The notes under the pieces are model-generated. The model was not told the DNA's origin and did not search any database. It saw only the letters and a program-made list of their open reading frames with translations. Of a DNA stretch of 64,000 nucleotides, positions 24,136 through 31,889 are shown one piece after another. Both the position numbers and the translations under genes were made by a program. The stretch is from Rhodobacter sp. (GTDB lineage: Bacteria > Pseudomonadota > Alphaproteobacteria > Rhodobacterales > Rhodobacteraceae), in contig JACKKE010000008.1 in the NCBI GenBank assembly GCA_020637595.1, positions 62,001-126,000 on the forward strand, in the 5' to 3' direction. Within the stretch, counting starts at the first letter, position 1, and every line of letters begins with the position of its first letter.

Positions 24136-25057
24136 CGTGGAAACTCAGCTTTGCCTTGAGCCAGAACAGAAGGGCCGCGATCAGCGAGAAGCCGACGAAC
24201 AGGATCACCGCCGAGGCCGAGGACCAGCCCACCGAGAGGGATCCGAACCCGAACTGCCAGAGCAGGTAATAGATGTTCGTCGTCGACCCCAGCGGGCCGC
24301 CTTCGGTCAGGACGTGGATGTAGGAGAAGCTCCATTGCGCGCCCAGCAGGATCACCATCAGCACCAGCAGCAGGATCGCCGGCGACAGCAGCGGCAGCCG
24401 GATATCGCGGACGATTTCCCAGGTGCTGGCGCCGTCGAGACGTGCTGCCTCGATCAGCGACCCGTCGATCGAGGCGTTCGCTGCCGAGAGCACCAGCGTC
24501 GAGAAGCCCATCAGCTTCCAGCCGGTGATGAAGGTAATCGTCCACAGCGCCAGGTGCGGGTCGGACAGGAAGCGGACGGGATCGCCGCCCAGCGCGCCGA
24601 TCGCGCCGTTGACGATGCCGTTGTGCGGATCGAGCATCCAGCGCCAGACCGCCGCGGCGACCACCGGCGGCACGATCATCGGGACGAAGATCAGCGCGCG
24701 GTAAAGGTTGCGGGTCCGCCCGGACAGATCCTGGGTAAAGATCGCGATGGCCAGCGGCAGCAACACCGCCATCGGCAAGAGGCCCAGCAGATAGAGGCCG
24801 GTGTTTTCCAGCGCCTGCCAGAAGCGTGGCAGCGCCAGGATGTTCTCGTAGTTTTCCAGCCCGACCCAGCGGCGCGGCGCGGTCGGCATCAGGTTCCATT
24901 GCTGAAAGCTGAGCACAAAGGCACGGGCCAGCGGTTCGTAGATCCAGATCACGAAGGTCGCGATGGCCGGCAGGATGTAAAGATAGGGGCGCACCAGACG
25001 ATTGAGGCGCGACCAGCGGTTCGGACCGTGACGGGGGGCGACGGACGCAAGACTCAT
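24128..25057 (-). CDS. ugpA: ABC transporter permease, UgpA/MalF family
   Basis: The 309-residue membrane protein has about six helices and the EAA loop LIEAARLDGASTWEIVRDIR. The chosen ATG at 25057 avoids a 16-codon GTG-initiated extension of poor membrane-protein character. It pairs with the UgpE-like permease that overlaps its 3' end. Confidence 0.87.
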   Translation of the reverse strand: MSLASVAPRHGPNRWSRLNRLVRPYLYILPAIATFVIWIYEPLARAFVLSFQQWNLMPTAPRRWVGLENYENILALPRFWQALENTGLYLLGLLPMAVLLPLAIAIFTQDLSGRTRNLYRALIFVPMIVPPVVAAAVWRWMLDPHNGIVNGAIGALGGDPVRFLSDPHLALWTITFITGWKLMGFSTLVLSAANASIDGSLIEAARLDGASTWEIVRDIRLPLLSPAILLLVLMVILLGAQWSFSYIHVLTEGGPLGSTTNIYYLLWQFGFGSLSVGWSSASAVILFVGFSLIAALLFWLKAKLSFHDD

Positions 25058-25115
25058 GGCGGGTCTCCGGGTGGGGAAGGGTGAGGCGGGACGTGCCCGC
25101 CTCACGCGCGACCGA

Positions 25116-26408
25116 TCAGGGCAGCAGACCCTGGGTCTGGGTCTGGGCCGCGGTCAGGATGCCGGCAACGTCATCGTTGTCTCCGAACACCGCCATTTCG
25201 ATCGCGTCCATCATCGTCGTGGCGATCTGCACATAGTTGGGGCCGGGCATCGGGGTCCAGGGCTCCAGATACGACAGTTGCTGCAGGTTCGGTTGCAGCA
25301 GCGGGTGCTCGCTGACCCAGCCGGCCAGATACTCGGGGCTTTCCACAACGGCCATGCGCAGCGGCAGATAACCGATGTCACGGGTGATGATGGTATAACC
25401 CTCGTTCGAGGTGACGAATTTCATCAACTCCCAGGCCGCGCGCTGGCGGGCCGGATCCTGCGAGAAAATCGCCAGCCCCGAGCCCGAGTTGTTGGGCCGC
25501 GGCCGCAGATCGCCAAAGCCGGGCATCGTGGTGGCGCGCAGGTCATAGTTGCCCTCCGCGCCGCGGATCAGATAGCCCTGCACCGCCGAGGTCTGCAGAT
25601 ACATCGCGGCGTTCCCGGCCGCCATCGACTCGAGCTGCGAGGTCACGTCGAGGTTAACCAGGATGCCCTCCTGCGCGAGGTCGCGCAGCATCTGCACGGC
25701 TTCCAGCGATGCCGGATCGGCAAAGGTCATCGCCGTGCGGTCGGCGTTGATCACCCCGCCGTTGTTCGAGCGCAGAACGCCCTGCATCAGCCAGTCGCCG
25801 GCGCTGGGCCCGAACATGCCCGAGGCCAGCGGGATATGGTCGGAATGATCCCGGATCACGCGCCCCGCCTCGGCGATCTGCGCCCAGGTCTGCGGCGGGT
25901 TTTCCGGGTCGAGGCCGACTTGGCGGAAGATGTCGGCGTTGTAGTAGAGAACCGGTGTCGAGAAGGTATAGGCCAGCGCATAGGTCCGCCCGTCGATCCG
26001 GCCCAGGTCCAGCCCGTTCTGCACCATGCCCTCGAAATTGGCCGCGAGTTCAGCCGCCGGCACGATGTCTTCCAGCGCATGCGCCCCCAGGGCCTCGGCG
26101 GCAAAGCCGAGCGCGTTGAAGGTCACTTGCACCAGATCCACCTGCTGCCCGGCAACAAGGTCGGCCTGCACGCGGGTGGTGATGTTCTGCGGCGGAACCG
26201 GCACGCCCTCGACATGGATGTTCGGATGGGCGGCCTCGAAGAGGTCGATCAGGTGCCGGGTCGCGTCGGCGCCGTTGCCGGCACTGGCGAGGTTGTAATT
26301 ATACCAGGTGATGGTGACGGGTTCGGTGATCTCGGCCGGCATGGTCTGGGCCTGGGCGGCGCCAAGGGTCAGACCCGCGAGCGCGGCGCTTACGACGATC
26401 GGTTTCAT
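25116..26408 (-). CDS. ABC transporter extracellular solute-binding protein (UgpB-like family 1)
   Basis: The 430-residue protein begins with a Sec signal peptide (cleavage near AQAQT, residue 21). TITWYNYNLA near the N-terminus and LAYTFSTPVLYYNADIFRQ in the middle are typical of family 1 binding proteins for sugars and glycerol phosphates. The start at 26408 follows AGGGACATCACC; the open frame upstream is not used because the signal peptide would be buried. It captures the substrate for the two downstream permeases. Confidence 0.88.
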   Translation of the reverse strand: MKPIVVSAALAGLTLGAAQAQTMPAEITEPVTITWYNYNLASAGNGADATRHLIDLFEAAHPNIHVEGVPVPPQNITTRVQADLVAGQQVDLVQVTFNALGFAAEALGAHALEDIVPAAELAANFEGMVQNGLDLGRIDGRTYALAYTFSTPVLYYNADIFRQVGLDPENPPQTWAQIAEAGRVIRDHSDHIPLASGMFGPSAGDWLMQGVLRSNNGGVINADRTAMTFADPASLEAVQMLRDLAQEGILVNLDVTSQLESMAAGNAAMYLQTSAVQGYLIRGAEGNYDLRATTMPGFGDLRPRPNNSGSGLAIFSQDPARQRAAWELMKFVTSNEGYTIITRDIGYLPLRMAVVESPEYLAGWVSEHPLLQPNLQQLSYLEPWTPMPGPNYVQIATTMMDAIEMAVFGDNDDVAGILTAAQTQTQGLLP

Positions 26409-26451
26409 GGTGATGTCCCTGAATGAGAAAATGGATGGGGGCGGAGGCCGG

Positions 26452-27333
26452 TCAGGCGTCTTCGGTCGCGCGCGCGGCCAGTTCGGCTTCGCGCTGGGCG
26501 AGATAGGCGCGGACCCGTTCCTCGGTGAGGTGATAGAGGACGTCACGGGTCTGCGGGTGGGCGACAAAGGTCACGGTCAGGCCGCTGTCGCGCAGGGTGC
26601 AATAGGCAAAGCCCGTGCCGTCCAGCATGCGGATGCCGTCGGTCATATCCAGCGGATCGGTGGCCGCGTGATGACCCATGCCGATCACCACCGGCACGCC
26701 GTGCCAATGGGCGACGCGGTCCATGTGGATATGGCCCGACAGGATGCCGACGACGGTGTGGCCGGCGATCGCGTCCTTCAGCTCTTCGGTGGCCTTGGCG
26801 CTCAGTGATTCCCATTCCAGGTCGGTGTGCGCCAGGTCCAGCATCGGGGCGTGGTGGGAAACCAGCAGCGTCGGCAGGTCGCGGTGCTCGTCCAGGCGCG
26901 CGCGCAGCCAGTCCATCTGGCCTGCTTCCCAGGATCCGCCGATCTCGCCGGGGACCGAGGAGTCCAGCACCACGATGTGCAGACCGTCGATCACCTGGGC
27001 ATGGTCATATGGCGTGCGGGCATCCGCGAGCTTTTCGGGGAAGGCCGCGTGGAACCCCTGGCGGTCGTCGTGGTTGCCCAGCGCCATGATCACCGGCAGG
27101 TCGAGGCCGGCAGCCGCGAGTTCGGTGGCCAGCGCGCGATACGAGGCCGCGTCGCCGTGGTTGGTCAGGTCGCCGGACGCGACGATGAAGCGCGGGCGCG
27201 GGGTGAGGCGTTTGATCTCGGCCAGGGTCCGGCGCAGCGTCGCTGTCGAATCGGACAACAGGTGTGGATCTTCCATATCCGGTGCATTCACATGCAGGTC
27301 GGTCAGGTGAACGAACAGGAGATTATCGGTCAT
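26452..27333 (-). CDS. Calcineurin-like metallophosphodiesterase (GpdQ/CpdA class)
   Basis: The 293-residue protein has the complete class III phosphodiesterase metal set: HLTDLHVN (D-x-H), GDLTNHG, GNHDDR, VSHHAP and GHIHMD. These bind a dinuclear metal centre in GpdQ and CpdA, which hydrolyse phosphodiesters such as glycerophosphodiesters or cAMP. There is no signal peptide. It is first in the operon, divergent from a TetR gene. With the Ugp-like importer downstream, hydrolysis of an imported glycerophosphodiester-like compound is the best guess. Confidence 0.85.
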   Translation of the reverse strand: MTDNLLFVHLTDLHVNAPDMEDPHLLSDSTATLRRTLAEIKRLTPRPRFIVASGDLTNHGDAASYRALATELAAAGLDLPVIMALGNHDDRQGFHAAFPEKLADARTPYDHAQVIDGLHIVVLDSSVPGEIGGSWEAGQMDWLRARLDEHRDLPTLLVSHHAPMLDLAHTDLEWESLSAKATEELKDAIAGHTVVGILSGHIHMDRVAHWHGVPVVIGMGHHAATDPLDMTDGIRMLDGTGFAYCTLRDSGLTVTFVAHPQTRDVLYHLTEERVRAYLAQREAELAARATEDA

Positions 27334-27423
27334 GGGGCAGCCCTCTTGTCAGCCGGTTTCGAGACCGTCGGCGCAAATGCCTTGCGTCTCGGTGAGCGAG
27401 GCATTAGGCGTATCTTGTGACAC

Positions 27424-28026
27424 TTGAATGAAGGTTCATTCACTTTGACCCAGCATTTCCAGACCCGCGACCGCATCCTCGAGTCGGCAACCCAATTGAT
27501 GATCGAAGACGGCATCCAGATGTCGATGGCCTCGTTGGCCAGCCGGGCCGGCGTGGCTGTCGGCACGCTCTATAACCACTTTGAATCCAAGGAGGTTCTG
27601 GTCAGGGCGATCTATAGCCGGTTGTCCGATACGTTCTATGGCGCCCTGACGCGCCAAGCCGATCCAACCCAGAATGCGCGCCAGAAGCTGGACAGCTACA
27701 TCCTGCGCTATATCGACTTTTTCGATGCCGAGCCTCAGCAGGCGGTGTTGTTCGAATACCTCTCCAGCATGCCCGTCGTTCCCGCCGCGGTGATGGCCGA
27801 GGCCTTTGCCGGCCCGACGACGCACATTCAGGACATCCTGACGCAGCTGGAGGCCGAGGGGGCGCTCATCGACGCCGAGATCGGCACGCTGGGGGCGTTC
27901 ATCGGCGGGGCGATTCGCAATACGCTCAAATGGCGCCGGGTCTACAACAAGCCGCTGGCGGACAGCGATCGCCAGACCATCGCAGACATGTGCAAACGCG
28001 CGATTCTGGTCGGCTACGGCGGCTGA
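27424..28026 (+). CDS. TetR-family transcriptional regulator of the ugp-like operon
   Basis: The protein of up to 200 residues has a TetR HTH at about residues 25-60 (MASLASRAGVAVGTLYNHFE) and a C-terminal ligand domain. A TTG at 27424 opens the frame, but it lacks a ribosome binding site; a TTG at 27445 is preceded by AAGG at ten bases and may be the true start. A perfect palindrome overlaps the first codons. The gene is divergent from the phosphodiesterase-transport operon and very likely represses both itself and that operon. Confidence 0.83.
   Translation: MNEGSFTLTQHFQTRDRILESATQLMIEDGIQMSMASLASRAGVAVGTLYNHFESKEVLVRAIYSRLSDTFYGALTRQADPTQNARQKLDSYILRYIDFFDAEPQQAVLFEYLSSMPVVPAAVMAEAFAGPTTHIQDILTQLEAEGALIDAEIGTLGAFIGGAIRNTLKWRRVYNKPLADSDRQTIADMCKRAILVGYGG
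27425..27442. promoter_or_regulatory. Perfect TetR-type operator palindrome
   Basis: TGAATGAA-GG-TTCATTCA is a perfect 8+2+8 inverted repeat located between the divergent phosphodiesterase and TetR genes. Its size and spacing are typical for AcrR/TetR operators. Confidence 0.75.
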
Positions 28027-28114
28027 GGGGGCGGGCCAGTGCCTCTGGTTCGGCTGGAAAGCCAAGGCGTGCGGCTGCCGTGGGGCAGGTGACGGGCCGC
28101 CCGGACGCCCGCTG

Positions 28115-28128
28115 CTGATCTGGATCAA
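28115..28128. promoter_or_regulatory. FNR/Dnr-type binding box
   Basis: CTGAT-CTGG-ATCAA matches the FNR consensus TTGAT-N4-ATCAA at nine of ten positions. It lies about 65 bases before the arsR start, a usual position for an activator or regulator of this family. Confidence 0.5.
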
Positions 28129-28147
28129 GGCGCCGCACTTCTGCTTA

Positions 28148-28161
28148 TGCGCACATGCGCA
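28148..28161. promoter_or_regulatory. Probable ArsR operator
   Basis: TGCGCA-CA-TGCGCA, flanked by TTA and AGAAT, forms a symmetric site directly upstream of the preferred arsR start and matches the style of ArsR-family operators, which are GC-core dyads near the promoter. Confidence 0.5.
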
Positions 28162-28181
28162 AGAATAGAGGGGTGCCCCGG

Positions 28182-28469
28182 ATGCTGACCGTTCTGTCTG
28201 CCCTGGCCGAACCGACCCGCCTGGCGGCGATGCGCCTGCTGGACGACGGGGCCGAGCATTGTGTCTGCGAATTGATGCGTGGTCTGGGTGCGACCCAGAG
28301 CCGAACGTCACGGCATATGCGGGTTCTCAAACAGGCCGGGCTGGTGGTGGACCGCCGGGATGCGCAATGGGTGCGGTATCGGGTCAACCCGGATCTGAGT
28401 CCCGCCGTGACCCGGCTTCTCGATGCCGCGCTGACCCTGGATCCGTTGGCCGACGAGGTGAGGGCATGA
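28182..28469 (+). CDS. ArsR-family metalloregulator
   Basis: The 95-residue winged-helix protein contains EHCVCELM, the alpha-3 site with two cysteines that binds As(III) or a soft metal in ArsR, and TSRHMRVLKQAGLVVDRR as recognition helix and wing. GAGGGG precedes the ATG at 28182; an ATG at 28155 would overlap the operator-like dyad. Its stop overlaps the permease start (ATGA). It should repress the permease-thioredoxin operon until inducer binds. Confidence 0.87.
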   Translation: MLTVLSALAEPTRLAAMRLLDDGAEHCVCELMRGLGATQSRTSRHMRVLKQAGLVVDRRDAQWVRYRVNPDLSPAVTRLLDAALTLDPLADEVRA

Positions 28470-29464
28470 CCGTGTTCGGATGGCTGAACGATCAGATCCT
28501 GCGGATGCTCTGGCTGAACGATCTTGTCGGTTATGGCGTCGGGGCGGTCGGGCTCGATCCGGCCTCGCGGCTTGGCGGGTCGGTGCAGTTCTTCGTCTAC
28601 GACGTGATCAAGATTTTCCTTCTGCTGTCGGTCCTGATCTTTGTCATCTCCTATGTGCAGAGCCATTTCCCGCCCGAACGGACGCGGGCCATGCTGGGCG
28701 GACGATCGGGGCTGGGGGCAAACACGCTGGCCGCGCTGCTGGGCACGCTGACGCCGTTTTGCTCGTGCTCGTCGATTCCGCTGTTCATCGGCTTCACCGC
28801 AGCCGGCTTGCCCCTGGCGGTGACCTTTTCGTTCCTGATCTCGTCGCCGTTGGTCGACCTCGCCTCGGTGATCCTGCTGGCGTCGATCTTTACCTGGCCG
28901 CTGGCCCTGGCCTATGTCGTGGTCGGGCTGGTGGTGGCGGTGGTTGGCGGCACGGTGATCGGCCGGCTGGGAATGGAGGACCAGGTGGCGGATTTCGTGC
29001 ACTCGGTGCCGGTGACCGGCGAGGCCGGCACGATGACCCGGGCCGAGAGGCTGGCCTATGCGCGGGATCAGGTGGCCGAGATCGTCCACCGCGTCTGGCC
29101 CTATGTGCTGATCGGCGTGGGCATCGGCGCAGCGATCCACAACTGGGTGCCGGAAGACGTGATCTCGGCCCTGCTGGGGCAGGACAAATGGTGGTCGGTT
29201 CCGGTGGCGGTGCTGGTGGGGATCCCGATGTATGCCGACATCTTCGGCACCTTGCCGATTGCCGAGGCGCTGGTGGGCAAGGGCGTGGGGCTGGGCACGG
29301 TGCTGGCCTTTATGATGGCGGTCACGGCGCTGTCGCTGCCGTCGCTGATCCTGCTCAAGCGCGTGGTGCAGATGCCGCTTCTGGTCGCCTTCACCGCCGT
29401 GGTGACCGTGGGCATCCTGTCCATCGGCCTGTTCTTCAACGCGCTTTCCAACTGGTTTGTCTGA
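28466..29464 (+). CDS. DUF318/ArsP-like permease
   Basis: The 332-residue membrane protein has about eight helices. The signature TPFCSCSSIPLFIGFTAAGL with its Cys-x-Cys-Ser motif, followed by FLISSPLVDLAS, is characteristic of the DUF318 permease family (ArsP and the SO_0444-type efflux permeases). It overlaps arsR by ATGA and is followed 14 bp later by a small thioredoxin-fold protein, a common pairing. The substrate (organoarsenical, metal or another oxyanion) is not resolved. Confidence 0.85.
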   Translation: MTVFGWLNDQILRMLWLNDLVGYGVGAVGLDPASRLGGSVQFFVYDVIKIFLLLSVLIFVISYVQSHFPPERTRAMLGGRSGLGANTLAALLGTLTPFCSCSSIPLFIGFTAAGLPLAVTFSFLISSPLVDLASVILLASIFTWPLALAYVVVGLVVAVVGGTVIGRLGMEDQVADFVHSVPVTGEAGTMTRAERLAYARDQVAEIVHRVWPYVLIGVGIGAAIHNWVPEDVISALLGQDKWWSVPVAVLVGIPMYADIFGTLPIAEALVGKGVGLGTVLAFMMAVTALSLPSLILLKRVVQMPLLVAFTAVVTVGILSIGLFFNALSNWFV

Positions 29465-29478
29465 AAAGGGAATGGAAC

Positions 29479-29706
29479 ATGATCATCAAGATCCTGGGGT
29501 CCGGCTGCCGGAAATGCGTGGCCCTGGCCGAGAACGCCAAGGCCGCCGCCGCGACTGCCGGAAAGGAGGCCGAGATCGTCAAGGTCACCGACTTCGCCGA
29601 GATCGCCGCCTATGGCGTGATGTCGACGCCCGGTCTTGTCGTGGATGACACGCTCGTCTCGGCCGGCAAGGTGCTGACGGCGGACGAGATCGTCAAGCTG
29701 CTCTGA
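29479..29706 (+). CDS. Small thioredoxin-family redox-active disulfide protein
   Basis: The 75-residue protein carries the CxxC motif in GSGCRKC, MSTPGLVV with the conserved cis-Pro, and a short thioredoxin fold. Such proteins accompany DUF318 permeases and probably reduce a cysteine or the substrate. Its last 97 bp overlap the 3' end of the convergent CoA-transferase gene. Confidence 0.88.
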   Translation: MIIKILGSGCRKCVALAENAKAAAATAGKEAEIVKVTDFAEIAAYGVMSTPGLVVDDTLVSAGKVLTADEIVKLL

Positions 29707-30908
29707 CCGGGGGGCGTTCCCTGGGTCTGGAACTGCCAGTCGCCCTGGCCCAGACAGGGCGAGGCCCGGTCGCATACCAGCGGGCTGCGCGTGAAGCGGA
29801 TCGGGGTGCGCAGCCCGGCGATGCCCTCGGGTGCGATCGCCATCGCGCGGGCGATGACCTGCGGGTCGGCCAAGGCCTCGGCCACGGTATTGATCGGGCC
29901 ACAGGGCACCCCGGCGGCCTCCAGTGCGGCGATCACTGCGGCTTTCGGGCGCTGGGACGTCGCGGCGGTGATCCGGGCGGTCAGGGCATCGCGCTGCGCC
30001 ACCCGGTCAGGGTTGGTGGCGAACGCCGGATCGGCGGCCAGATCGGCCAGATCCAGCGCCCCGCACAGCGCCCGGAACTGCCGATCGTTGCCGCAGGCGA
30101 TGATGACGTGCCCGTCGGCGGCGGGGAATACCTGATAGGGGGCGATGTTGGGATGCGCATTGCCCAGCCGGCGCGGCACCGTCCCGCCCAGCAGGAAATT
30201 CGCCGCCTGATTGGCCAGCACCGCCACCCCGCAATCGAGCAGCGACAGGTCGACCTGCTGGCCGCGTCCCGAGCGCGCGCGTTCCGCCAGTGCCGCCTGG
30301 ATGCCGATCACGCCGTAAAGCCCGGTGAAGATGTCGACCCAGGCCACGCCGACCTTCTGCGGCTCACCCTCGGGGTCGCCGGTCAGATCCATGATCCCGC
30401 ACATCCCCTGAATCAGTGCATCGTATCCCGGCTGTTTCGCCCGCGGCCCGGTCTGTCCGAAGCCGGTGACCGAGGCGGTGATCAGCCGTGGGTTGGCGGC
30501 GGCAAGGCTGGCGTGATCGAGCCCGTATTTCGTCAGCCCGCCGACCTTGAAATTCTCGACCAGCACATCGGCCGAGGCGATCAGCGTCTTCAGCCGCGCC
30601 AGATCCTGCGCGTCGTTGAAATCGCAGATCACCGTCCGCTTGCCGCGATTGGCGGCGTGGAAATAGGCCGCGACCCGCTCGGTGCCGCCCCGGCCATCTG
30701 GACGGTCCAGAAACGGCGGCCCCCAGCGGCGGGTGTCGTCGCCCTCGGGGGCCTCGACCTTGATCACCTCGGCGCCGAGATCGGCCAGCGTCTGGCCGAT
30801 CCACGGCCCAGCGAGGATCCGCGCCAGTTCCACGACCTTGAGCTCGGCAAGCGGGGCGTCGCAGCGGGACGGCGACGGGTGAAAGGTGGGGTGGCTGGGG
30901 TCGGACAT
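29610..30908 (-). CDS. CaiB/BaiF family (class III) CoA-transferase
   Basis: The 432-residue protein has VVELARILAGPWIGQTLADL at the N-terminus, VIKVEAPEGDD, FNDAQD and the catalytic-Asp region SLLDCGVAVLANQ, all typical of formyl-CoA transferase relatives. The start at 30908 follows GAGGGA. The reading frame runs about 30 codons past the expected C-terminus into the antisense of the thioredoxin gene, so the natural stop seems to be lost. It is divergent from a LysR gene. It moves CoA between carboxylic acids; the pair is unknown. Confidence 0.85.
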   Translation of the reverse strand: MSDPSHPTFHPSPSRCDAPLAELKVVELARILAGPWIGQTLADLGAEVIKVEAPEGDDTRRWGPPFLDRPDGRGGTERVAAYFHAANRGKRTVICDFNDAQDLARLKTLIASADVLVENFKVGGLTKYGLDHASLAAANPRLITASVTGFGQTGPRAKQPGYDALIQGMCGIMDLTGDPEGEPQKVGVAWVDIFTGLYGVIGIQAALAERARSGRGQQVDLSLLDCGVAVLANQAANFLLGGTVPRRLGNAHPNIAPYQVFPAADGHVIIACGNDRQFRALCGALDLADLAADPAFATNPDRVAQRDALTARITAATSQRPKAAVIAALEAAGVPCGPINTVAEALADPQVIARAMAIAPEGIAGLRTPIRFTRSPLVCDRASPCLGQGDWQFQTQGTPPGQSSLTISSAVSTLPAETSVSSTTRPGVDITP

Positions 30909-30950
30909 CGGCGTTCCCTCGATCATTCATGCGTTTGATGAGGTAATAAC

Positions 30951-30987
30951 TGTGGGATTTGGCGATGAACATTGACGAATTCCCACA
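30951..30987. promoter_or_regulatory. Probable LysR operator between divergent genes
   Basis: TGTGGGATTT and AATTCCCACA form an interrupted inverted repeat (nine of ten matched) with a 17-base spacer, in the 99-bp gap between the CoA-transferase and lysR starts. Location and symmetry fit a LysR-type binding site. Confidence 0.45.
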
Positions 30988-31007
30988 AGAACATGTAGAA
31001 AATACAT

Positions 31008-31886
31008 ATGAGGCCGCGCCGTTTCCTGCCGTCGATCAGTCAACTCGCCGCGTTCGACGCGGTGGTGCGGCATCAGTCGGTGACCGCCGCGGCCGAGGAA
31101 CTCAACCTGACGCAAAGCACCGTCAGCCGGCTGATCCAGTCGCTGGAGACGCAGCTGGGCAAGGAGCTGTTCGCCCGCCAGCGCAAGCGCCTGCTGCCCA
31201 ACGCGGTGGCGCTGGTCTATCAGCGCGAGGTGGCGCGGGCGCTCGACCGGATCCAGCGCGCCAGCATGGCGGTGGTGGTCAACCCCGAGGGCGGGACGCT
31301 GACCCTGGCGGTGCTGCCGACCTTCGCCTCGCGCTGGCTGGGACCGCGGCTGGGGCGCTTCCTGGCGACGCATCCGGGGGTGTCGGTGAACGTCTCGACG
31401 CGGACCCAGCGGGTCGATCTGCGCGAGGCGGGGTTTGACGCCGCGATCCATTTCGGCACCGACGACTGGCCGGGCGTCGAGCATCTCAAGCTGTTCGACG
31501 AACGCATGACCGCCTGCGCCGCACCGGATCTGGCGGCGGGTCTGAACGGCGACGCGGCGCTGGCGCGGGCGCCCCTGCTGCATCTGGAATCGCGCCCCGC
31601 CGCCTGGGGCGACTGGTTCGCGGCGCAGGGGCTGCCGGCGCCGGCCGGGGCGGGGATGCTGGTCGACCAGTTCGCGGTGATGGTGCAGGCGGCGATCTCG
31701 GGGCTGGGATTGGCCCTGCTGCCGGAGTATCTGGCGCGCGACGAAATCGCCGCCGGACGGCTGGTGCCGATCGGTGCGCCGGCGGTGGCGATCGGCGGCG
31801 CCTACTGGCTGACCTGGCCGCCGGAACGGACCGATGACGCGCCGCTGCGCGCGTTCCGGGCCTGGCTGTCGGCGGAAACCGCCTGA
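31008..31886 (+). CDS. LysR-family regulator (GcvA-like)
   Basis: The 292-residue protein has a LysR HTH in residues 8-65 (VTAAAEELNLTQSTVSRLIQ) and a periplasmic-binding-like effector domain. The opening MRPRRFLPSISQLAAFDAV and the C-terminal WLTWPPERTDDAPLRAFR resemble the GcvA/AmpR group. It is divergent from the CoA-transferase gene and its likely target is that gene. It ends three bases before the convergent AraC gene. Confidence 0.87.
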   Translation: MRPRRFLPSISQLAAFDAVVRHQSVTAAAEELNLTQSTVSRLIQSLETQLGKELFARQRKRLLPNAVALVYQREVARALDRIQRASMAVVVNPEGGTLTLAVLPTFASRWLGPRLGRFLATHPGVSVNVSTRTQRVDLREAGFDAAIHFGTDDWPGVEHLKLFDERMTACAAPDLAAGLNGDAALARAPLLHLESRPAAWGDWFAAQGLPAPAGAGMLVDQFAVMVQAAISGLGLALLPEYLARDEIAAGRLVPIGAPAVAIGGAYWLTWPPERTDDAPLRAFRAWLSAETA

Positions 31887-31889
31887 GGT

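Noticed and set aside
28182..29706. Naming the operon an arsenic resistance operon
   Set aside because: Only the regulator motif supports it; no arsenate reductase, ArsB or ArsH is present and DUF318 permeases have several substrates.
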